DNA of 7,085 nt from Pseudomonadota bacterium (lineage in GTDB: Bacteria; Pseudomonadota; Gammaproteobacteria; Xanthomonadales; Marinicellaceae). Position 1 is the first letter of the stretch, and every line of letters starts with the position of its first letter. Positions 1 to 5,990 of this stretch are shown here, one piece after another. A program made the position numbers and the translations under genes. The DNA is taken from the NCBI GenBank assembly GCA_008501575.1, contig QQUO01000070.1:1-7085 (forward strand). The letters run 5' to 3'. The notes beneath the pieces were generated by a model, which was given only the letters and a program-made list of their open reading frames with translations, was not told the origin of the DNA and did no database searches.

Positions 1-3000
1 ATGAACACTATAATTTGGATGATAATAACGCCAAAAATCTATAGTGGCATTGCTTATCGGCATTTGAGTAATACCATTAATCATCTGTCCCTTGAAGCCT
101 CTTTTCAATTCGAGGCCTATAGTAATGGGTACGTGGCCTGAGGGTGAAATATCGATTAATTGAGCTGCATAATAATTACAGTCTCTAAAATCATATTCAT
201 CACATTTTACATTTGGATAGAGTGTACTTTTATAATAAGTATTGTGATTTGGTTTAGCCCAGACATAATATTGGCCCGGATCTAAGTGAATGAGATGGTC
301 TGATTTTAAATTCGACTGATGATAACTGTAATCAGGTACTTTATAAATTTGAATGATACTTTCAACAGACTGGCTGCTGTAATCATCAACTGTATGGATG
401 GTAATACTGGGCTTTTTGTGCATTAAAAATTCCGTATTGGTATTTTGGTTGTCATTGATATTTACCGTTTGACCTTGGGATAAGACACAATCTATTCCCA
501 GGCCACCGGGGCATAAAACATCGGGATATAGTTGTGCGGTATATTGACTCTGAGAATAAGGCGAAGCCATGATATAGTATTGACCGGGCAATAAAGATTT
601 TTTTGAATTGTTGGTAAGATTGCCTGAATAGACTTGCACCATATTACTGTTAAACACTTTAAATTCCCTTGCTTCACTAAGAACTGTTTGATTAACGGCA
701 TCTTTTAATGTGGCCGTTATATATCCAGCATCATTCAAAATAAAGTCATTTAAATCAATTATGGCTGATCCTGTGATGCTGATAGAAATTGATGCCTGCC
801 CACACGCCGTCTCAGTCATATTCCGACAATTAATGTTTGGATAAGCAGTCTGAGGTACAAAAGAATAATTTGATCGAGGGCCTGCAATAACATAGTAATC
901 ACCAGCGCCCAGATACATAGTATCGGTGTTTCCGTCATTATTGGTTTGTTTGCTAATAACATGCTGATCTGTTTGTTTGTCAAATACTTTAATTTTAAAA
1001 TTACTGGCAATTCTTCCATCTTGAAACTTCAGATTATTTACTTGTATGCCGCCTTTATCAACTGGTGTAATATCGATGTCAGTGATGTGGTCTGTGGCTC
1101 CCAGAATTATGTTTGCATTAGCACTGAATTCACAACTCTGATAACAGGTAGAACCAGTATGCCGTGTCGGTAAGTATTTAATTTGAGACGGTGTGTACAC
1201 ATTGTAGTTGTCTGCTTCCAGCCCATTAAATGAATAATGCCCCATTGAATCTGTGCTTGTGGACGTGACAAAACCATAAGTATTTATTAAATAAACTGAA
1301 AAATCGTCAATGGGTTGATTCTGTGAGTCCGTAACGCGACCACGAATACTGTTAAGTGGTTTTAGATTAAAATCCACAATTTTTTCAGCATTGAGAGCCG
1401 GTTGAATAACAGTGGCTTGATTGAGTCCACAATCGGTGCCCTGGCAATTAATATTATTATAAAATTGAGTATAGTATTTGTTTTTCTCTGCTGACATTTT
1501 TATCGGTTCTGTACCTAAATGGTAAGATCGGTAAGAGCCGTTTATATAGTTAGATGCCGTTAATTGATTATTTCTGTAAAGATTGACTGTAATGTAATTG
1601 TAGGAGGTGTTACTTCCTTCCAAAGATAAGGTGCCAGAAATTTTAAAAGCCGCATCTAAGTTCATCGAAACATTCACATTACCTTGATTCGGTATGGTAA
1701 TTAGTGAGCCTGATAAAGGATTACACTGTTCAGAACAATTATTACCACCGTAAACTTTATTGACGAATAGTTCGCTATTGTAAGAAGCGTAAGCTTGTTC
1801 AAAGACCGCGTAATATTGTCCTGCTGAAGGATAAAGATTTGCTATTGATGATGATGAAACAGATTCACTGTATACCTTATTACCTTGCGTATCATATAAT
1901 TTAATCGTGCCTTCTGTAATCGGTGTGTTGGTTTTATTAGAAGTTAAATTAAATATTAAAGCGGGTTTGCTGTTTACTGAAATCTGGTATGGGCCATGCT
2001 CGGTATAACTTGATAAATTGATTTCGGCGGCTAAATTTAATGGGCAATCATCAAAGGTTTCACAATGTATCCCTGCATACAAACCAGCTTTATACTGTTG
2101 GCTCTCTTTTACGGCTAAATAATATGTTCCCAAGGTTAAATGACTTAATCTGACTATGCCATTAGTATTTGTTGTGCTATCTTGTCTTATAATGTTGTAT
2201 TGGTCGTCCATAAGGACAATCGTTTTATTTCTTAACGGTTGTTGGTTATCATCTAATACCTGAGAAAGAATTGTGGCTCCTTCGTAAATTGTAATATTTC
2301 TGTTTTCCAGATGGTTATTTTGAGTAACGGTTAGAATCGAGTTTGCAGGTGGTGTGTCGTTACAATATCCCATATACGGTGAATCGATACAGACATAACC
2401 GGGATATAAACTGGTTAAGAAGCCATAATAAGAAGCTGTTACATAATATTGGCCATCTTTTAACCCCCATACCGTATAATTATTTTCATCGATATAAATG
2501 CCTCCACCATGAAGTTCCCCATCTAAATCAAATGCTTTTATTTTTGGATTCCATATGTTGTTATTATCTCTGTCTTTTACAGAGCCTGAAATGGTTCCGT
2601 ATTGGTCAAGATTAAAATTTATCTGTTCAGTAACAATGTTTTTATTATGATTTATGAGATCAGGTATTACTTCTGGACAATCTGCTAATTCTTCGCCATA
2701 GCAATTTTTGAGGTTATAGTATTGACGAATGTACCCATCAACAGAGGCGTAAGCAAAGTACTGTCCAGAATCGACTGCAGATGATGTCCAATCATTGAAA
2801 TCTAAATTTACAAAAGTAGAGGATATGACGACATGGTTTGTATCAGTAATTGTAATATAGCCAGACTGGTAACCAATATCTGTTAATGTATTAAGAGAAA
2901 ATTGACCAGACAATCCAGCATACGCTTGCAGTTGCACATTTTCAAGATTTAATCTTTGATAGGGACTGACATTAATTGGCGTTCCGCTTAATATTGAGCA

Positions 3001-3540
3001 TCCTTCCTCACAAGGAACGTCAAGATATAATTTATTAAAATGCTTATCAGATGAGTATTTTAAATATAAGTTGTCATTATAGTTGGGAGGGATATAGAAC
3101 TGATAATTATTAGTCGAATAATTTGAAGTGGTTGTGGCTATTAATTCAGCATTTTCGTTATAGAGTTCTACGGTGCTTGAGTCACCTGTTTCTTCTAAAT
3201 TTAACTGTCCTGATATAATCCCGCTTTTTGTCAAATTAATATTAACCCCTTCTAAAACCGCACCTTGTGTGAGTGATACAGGTTGCAGTTCAGAAAGAAC
3301 ACAGCCTTGACCAATACCACCGGGACAAATGATATCGCCATAAAACTGGTCGACATAAAGATTATTGCCGCCACTTTTCACATAATAATCATCCGCACTA
3401 AGCTGTGTGAATACATAACGACCTAAATTGTCAGTTTGAGTTAATCCTTTATAGCCGCCAATACCGTTATAGAGATAAACATATGTATTTTCCATTGGGG
3501 ATTGGCTTTGTGCGTCAATGATTCGACCAGTAATGACGCC
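1..3540 (-). repeat. Eleven complete and one partial tandem protein modules, each with one cysteine pair
   Basis: Module limits by residue, from my own alignment: 116-221, 222-323, 324-429, 430-535, 536-640, 641-746, 747-844, 845-944, 945-1053, 1054-1158, 1159-1262, and 1263 onward (cut). Typical order inside a module: a G-x-[IV]-x-G strand, a [VI]-x-[LV]-[YF] strand, a loop, a [AP]-G-[QDT]-Y-Y strand, an [LAF]-Y-x-[NDG]-x-x-C strand, a short loop closing with the second Cys, then alternating hydrophobic residues ending in [IV]-x-[FL]-x-L. Cys pairs: 187/195, 292/296, 395/403, 499/508, 608/614, 717/721, 814/819, 914/918, 1020/1028, 1125/1133 and 1228/1236. The modules are strongly diverged in sequence and do not form DNA-level repeats, so the array is old. 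Module 7 (747-844) lacks the usual G-x-Y-Y strand in normal form. Boundaries may be off by a few residues. Confidence 0.85.
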
Positions 3541-3885
3541 TTGTCCATTACCTCGTGTGATTGTTTGTTCAGAGAATTTTAAGAGATGGATATCACTTAA
3601 ATACAATGACAGCGTTTCGTTCAGTGATTGATAGAGCGCTTTGACTTGTTGCTTTTCTTCATGCGGGATATCGGCATCAGCAAAATACTGGCTGAAAATT
3701 CTGTGTTTCTGTTTTAGATTTTGTAAAAAGTAATTTGAAAAGCTTAAATTGTTTTGACCAACTGCTGCTTCTTGTAACAACTGAATATCATGTTCAAGTT
3801 TTAACGTCTGTTGTTCGGTGAATGGTGAGGCGTTCAATGCCCATGAAGTACACAAAAGTGTGCACAGTCCTAATAATTTTTTCAT
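1..3885 (-). CDS. Giant secreted multi-module beta-sandwich repeat protein (carboxypeptidase-regulatory/CnaB-like modules), C-terminus cut by window edge
   Basis: I read this frame codon by codon from the ATG at 3885-3883 to position 1: 1295 codons with no stop or frameshift, so the gene continues past the left edge. Residues 1-19 are a Sec signal peptide (MKKLLGLCTLLCTSWALNA, likely cleavage before SPF). Residues 20-115 are rich in Gln, Leu and Lys, look helical and resemble no domain I know. From residue 116 come tandem modules of about 100 residues opening like a carboxypeptidase regulatory domain (GRIIDAQSQSP at 120-130, GRVTDSQNQP at 849-858). Most contain a GQYYV.A-type strand and an LYP[ND]xxC motif. 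No catalytic domain is visible; one could lie beyond the edge. The protein is rich in Asn, Tyr, Ser and Thr, as in secreted adhesive or structural proteins. No good Shine-Dalgarno precedes the ATG, but the signal peptide fixes this start. The role is unknown: adhesin, matrix component or the non-catalytic part of a secreted enzyme are all possible. The reading frame is certain; function is inferred only to fold level. Confidence 0.93.
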   Translation of the reverse strand, partial: MKKLLGLCTLLCTSWALNASPFTEQQTLKLEHDIQLLQEAAVGQNNLSFSNYFLQNLKQKHRIFSQYFADADIPHEEKQQVKALYQSLNETLSLYLSDIHLLKFSEQTITRGNGQGVITGRIIDAQSQSPMENTYVYLYNGIGGYKGLTQTDNLGRYVFTQLSADDYYVKSGGNNLYVDQFYGDIICPGGIGQGCVLSELQPVSLTQGAVLEGVNINLTKSGIISGQLNLEETGDSSTVELYNENAELIATTTSNYSTNNYQFYIPPNYNDNLYLKYSSDKHFNKLYLDVPCEEGCSILSGTPINVSPYQRLNLENVQLQAYAGLSGQFSLNTLTDIGYQSGYITITDTNHVVISSTFVNLDFNDWTSSAVDSGQYFAYASVDGYIRQYYNLKNCYGEELADCPEVIPDLINHNKNIVTEQINFNLDQYGTISGSVKDRDNNNIWNPKIKAFDLDGELHGGGIYIDENNYTVWGLKDGQYYVTASYYGFLTSLYPGYVCIDSPYMGYCNDTPPANSILTVTQNNHLENRNITIYEGATILSQVLDDNQQPLRNKTIVLMDDQYNIIRQDSTTNTNGIVRLSHLTLGTYYLAVKESQQYKAGLYAGIHCETFDDCPLNLAAEINLSSYTEHGPYQISVNSKPALIFNLTSNKTNTPITEGTIKLYDTQGNKVYSESVSSSSIANLYPSAGQYYAVFEQAYASYNSELFVNKVYGGNNCSEQCNPLSGSLITIPNQGNVNVSMNLDAAFKISGTLSLEGSNTSYNYITVNLYRNNQLTASNYINGSYRSYHLGTEPIKMSAEKNKYYTQFYNNINCQGTDCGLNQATVIQPALNAEKIVDFNLKPLNSIRGRVTDSQNQPIDDFSVYLINTYGFVTSTSTDSMGHYSFNGLEADNYNVYTPSQIKYLPTRHTGSTCYQSCEFSANANIILGATDHITDIDITPVDKGGIQVNNLKFQDGRIASNFKIKVFDKQTDQHVISKQTNNDGNTDTMYLGAGDYYVIAGPRSNYSFVPQTAYPNINCRNMTETACGQASISISITGSAIIDLNDFILNDAGYITATLKDAVNQTVLSEAREFKVFNSNMVQVYSGNLTNNSKKSLLPGQYYIMASPYSQSQYTAQLYPDVLCPGGLGIDCVLSQGQTVNINDNQNTNTEFLMHKKPSITIHTVDDYSSQSVESIIQIYKVPDYSYHQSNLKSDHLIHLDPGQYYVWAKPNHNTYYKSTLYPNVKCDEYDFRDCNYYAAQLIDISPSGHVPITIGLELKRGFKGQMINGITQMPISNATIDFWRYYHPNYSVH

Positions 3886-3913
3886 ATGCTTGCCGGATGT
3901 ATATTTGCGGTAC

Positions 3914-3944
3914 ATTATAAAGATGGCAGTGAACTTGTGTTGAA
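3914..3944 (-). promoter_or_regulatory. Candidate sigma-70 promoter for the giant secreted protein gene
   Basis: On the minus strand there is a perfect TATAAT at 3919-3914, which would start transcription near 3907 and leave a leader of about 22 bases before the ATG at 3885. The best -35 candidate is TTCAAC at 3944-3939, a weak match (3 of 6) with a long 19-bp spacer, so an activator may be needed. The left arm of a 10-bp inverted repeat lies inside this spacer. The -10 box is convincing by sequence and position; the -35 is not. Confidence 0.5.
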
Positions 3945-3964
3945 ATAGTGACAATTTTTATAAC
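3935..3964 (+). promoter_or_regulatory. Weak candidate promoter toward the diguanylate cyclase gene
   Basis: TATAAC at 3959-3964 matches the -10 consensus at 5 of 6 positions and lies 18 bp after TTGTGT (3935-3940), which matches the -35 consensus at only 3 of 6. Transcription would begin near 3971 and leave a leader of about 136 bases before the GTG at 4107. If real, its -35 overlaps that of the leftward gene (3939-3944), so the two promoters would compete for polymerase. No better forward promoter was found closer to the gene. Confidence 0.22.
3948..3963 (+). repeat. 16-bp direct repeat, copy 1 (GTGACAATTTTTATAA)
   Basis: This sequence is identical to 4107-4122, where it forms the first codons of the cyclase gene. 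Read from its GTG, copy 1 encodes MTIFITKSLF and then a TAA at 3978-3980, close to the cyclase N-terminus MTIFIKSQYY. The similarity continues past the exact match if a 3-base gap is allowed (AAATC follows in both). It may be a relic of a duplicated gene start or a repeated protein-binding site. Confidence 0.8.
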
Positions 3965-4106
3965 TAAATCCCTGTTTTAACGATTAATTCACTGCCAATT
4001 TGCATAAACCAAGTGTCCAAAGTCAAAAAAATGTCATGCCGATGAATATTTTTATGGGTTCGGTTTTTTCGCTGTGGTTTAATTAACCATTCCTGAGAAT
4101 GGGTGT

Positions 4107-4122
4107 GTGACAATTTTTATAA
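4107..4122 (+). repeat. 16-bp direct repeat, copy 2, overlapping the cyclase start codon
   Basis: This is the second exact copy of GTGACAATTTTTATAA, 159 bp downstream of copy 1 and in the same orientation. Here it begins exactly at the GTG start codon of the diguanylate cyclase. A protein bound at this site would cover the translation start region and could block transcription; alternatively the match simply reflects a local duplication. An imperfect palindrome (TGGTT-5 bases-AACCA, 4075-4089) lies just upstream. Confidence 0.8.
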
Positions 4123-5909
4123 AATCTCAATACTATATTTTATTGGCGGTGGTGATTGCTGTGCTGCTGTTAAGCAGTCATCGGCTGTCAGCGGCACAAG
4201 ATTGGTCGCAGCAACTGAGTGAGTGTCGATCATTGGAAGATGATGATCCTCAGCAGGCCATTGATTTGGCTCAAATGGCTTTGGCTGAGTTGTCACAGGA
4301 AAATCAAACCGTTCTCTATGGGCACTTTTTAGGTTGCGCAGCTTGGGCCTATGTTAAAAATAACCAAACACAAACGGCCTTGCGTACAGTGCTTGATTTA
4401 GAGCGATTGATTGGTCGATTGGCAGATTCAGAAGAAAAAATCACCTTATTACGTCGCGCTGGCGGGGTGTTTCATCAAATGGGCTATCGAATTGCCGCTG
4501 TGAACAACTATCAATCAGCCATGACCATGGCTGAGACATTGAATTTAGAGTCTGCAAAAATACCCATTTTGATTAATTTAGGGGTGTTAAACTCTCAAAT
4601 TCGTGAACATCAACAGGCCATTGATAATTATCAGCTGGCCCTGGATTTAATGACTAATTCAGGGGATGATCGATATCGACCGCCGGTGTTATTTAATTTG
4701 GCCATTACCTTAAGTGGTGAAGGTCGTTATACCGAAAGTTTGCCGCTGTTAGAAGCGGTGGCTGCCATGATTACACCACAGTGGCCTGATAGCCGAGTTG
4801 CACAGATTTATACCGGGTTAGCCACGGCGCACAATGCCCTCGGTAGTCATCAGCAGGCTTTAAAAGACATTGAAAAAACCCTGTCAATATTAAAATCACA
4901 AGCTGTTCACTCCATTGATTGGGCTGTGTCTCAGGTGGTTTACGCAGAAATCTTGATCGAGTTAAATCAAAAGCAAGCCGCTTTGCAACAAGCCAATGCC
5001 GCCTGGGATTTTTACCGTACGCCTGATCATCGCGAGTTATTGCTGAGCATTAATAACCCATTGTATAGCTTATCAAATGTATATGAATCCTTAAATAAAC
5101 CTTATCAAGCATTACAGGTTCGTAAAATGGCGGCCGCCATTGATCGTGAGTTTCAAGATAGTTTTAATAAAGAAGCGATGGCCCAGATGCAGGCTCGACT
5201 GAGTGACAGTCAACAACGCAAGCAGTTAGCAGAATTAAAAGCCCAACAAGCTAAAAACCAAATTGAGCTGATAGCGGTTCAACATAACCGCCAATTTATT
5301 TTACTGTTGGTGGCCTTTGCATCAATTCTGGTGGTGGTTTTTTTCTACTGGCAGCGTTTAACAAACAAACGTTTACATGCCATATCAATCCGAGATTCTC
5401 TCACGCAAGTGGGAAATCGGCGGGCCATTAATGAATGGTTATCGGCGCGAAAATTACCTGATCAACCGAACCTACGTCTCATGTGGTTAATTGATTTGGA
5501 TTTATTTAAACAGGTCAATGATGAATATGGTCATGAGGCCGGTGATGAGGTGCTCAAAGCATTGGCCAAAACCCTGAGCAAGTTTATCAACCCTAATCGC
5601 ATGGTTGCACGTTGGGGTGGTGAAGAATTTATGATGATTTCTGATGATATTACCGAATCCGAGATGTCTGGTTTTTGTGATGGTTTGATGACAGCCATCG
5701 CCAAAACCGATGTTTATCACGAGAACCAACATATATCAGTGACTGCTTCAATCGGTGTTAGCACAATCAAAGAAGAGGGTGACAAGGCCTGGCATCAAGC
5801 CTTATCAGCTGCAGATAAAGCCCTTTATCAAGCCAAAGACAATGGTCGCAATTGTATGGTCTGCGGTGACAAAAAGCTGTCTGAAAAAATTAGCAGACCT
5901 TTCACCTGA
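4107..5909 (+). CDS. Membrane diguanylate cyclase with periplasmic TPR sensor region (TPR-GGDEF)
   Basis: Makes c-di-GMP from two GTP at the inner membrane. Residues 9-23 are a hydrophobic leader, with possible cleavage after LSAA (27-30). Residues 34-345 form about eight TPR-like helix pairs (for example 151-184, 190-221, 231-262), placed in the periplasm, which probably bind a peptide or protein signal. Residues 355-395 look like a coiled coil, 396-415 are the membrane span, and about 424-585 are the GGDEF domain. Active-site residues are present: DSLTQVGNRR (430-439), metal-binding D463 in LIDLDLFKQVND, GGEEF at 504-508, and DKALYQAK at 570-577. The position of the inhibitory RxxD site (495-498) reads NPNR, so product inhibition through that site is unlikely. 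The start is GTG at 4107: an in-frame stop lies at 4083-4085, no ATG or other GTG intervenes, and the leader fits. The Shine-Dalgarno is weak. There is no EAL domain. Enzymatic class is secure; the signal is unknown. Confidence 0.96.
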   Translation: MTIFIKSQYYILLAVVIAVLLLSSHRLSAAQDWSQQLSECRSLEDDDPQQAIDLAQMALAELSQENQTVLYGHFLGCAAWAYVKNNQTQTALRTVLDLERLIGRLADSEEKITLLRRAGGVFHQMGYRIAAVNNYQSAMTMAETLNLESAKIPILINLGVLNSQIREHQQAIDNYQLALDLMTNSGDDRYRPPVLFNLAITLSGEGRYTESLPLLEAVAAMITPQWPDSRVAQIYTGLATAHNALGSHQQALKDIEKTLSILKSQAVHSIDWAVSQVVYAEILIELNQKQAALQQANAAWDFYRTPDHRELLLSINNPLYSLSNVYESLNKPYQALQVRKMAAAIDREFQDSFNKEAMAQMQARLSDSQQRKQLAELKAQQAKNQIELIAVQHNRQFILLLVAFASILVVVFFYWQRLTNKRLHAISIRDSLTQVGNRRAINEWLSARKLPDQPNLRLMWLIDLDLFKQVNDEYGHEAGDEVLKALAKTLSKFINPNRMVARWGGEEFMMISDDITESEMSGFCDGLMTAIAKTDVYHENQHISVTASIGVSTIKEEGDKAWHQALSAADKALYQAKDNGRNCMVCGDKKLSEKISRPFT

Positions 5910-5990
5910 TTTAACAAAATATAAGTCAAAACTTGGTTATACTGAAGTCATTGTCATTGCTTTATCTAACAAGGCGCAACTTTTTCCATT
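5910..5990 (+). promoter_or_regulatory. 81-bp gap between cyclase and lipoprotein genes, with a possible -10 box
   Basis: No hairpin followed by a T-run was seen, so there is no evident terminator after the cyclase. TATACT at 5938-5943 matches the -10 consensus at 5 of 6 positions. No -35 box stands at normal spacing; TTAACA at 5911-5916 is 21 bp away. An AAGG at 5971-5974 is too far (16 bases) from the next ATG to be a good ribosome site. Read-through from the cyclase and a weak separate promoter are both possible. Confidence 0.25.

Larger units (their letters stand above)
3924..3997. repeat. 10-bp perfect inverted repeat spanning the divergent promoter region
   Basis: TGGCAGTGAA at 3924-3933 is the exact reverse complement of TTCACTGCCA at 3988-3997, with 54 bp between the arms. 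The left arm falls in the spacer of the leftward promoter and the right arm lies upstream of the cyclase gene. The span holds the first copy of the 16-bp direct repeat. It could be a two-site operator for a dimeric regulator, but a chance match of this size in 221 bp is not negligible. Confidence 0.45.

Noticed and set aside
1847..1858. Four TGA trinucleotides in a row, a possible phase-variation tract
   Set aside because: The unit is three bases and in frame (encodes four Ser), and four copies is too short for a typical slippage tract; length change would not break the frame.
492..2615. Several open frames of 67-90 codons on both strands inside the giant gene
   Set aside because: They overlap the continuous 1295-codon frame and have no domains or plausible start signals; they are shadows in other frames.
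4042..4086. A 14-codon reading frame (MNIFMGSVFSLWFN) upstream of the cyclase, a possible leader peptide
   Set aside because: No Shine-Dalgarno precedes it and no attenuator structure follows; short hydrophobic frames are common in AT-rich DNA.
3886..4106. Possible c-di-GMP riboswitch upstream of either gene
   Set aside because: I could not find the conserved GEMM core or a convincing paired structure in this region on either strand.
5879..5898. Small inverted repeat GTCTG...CAGAC at the cyclase end, a possible terminator
   Set aside because: The stem is only 5 bp, the loop is AT-rich, no T-run follows, and it lies inside the coding region.
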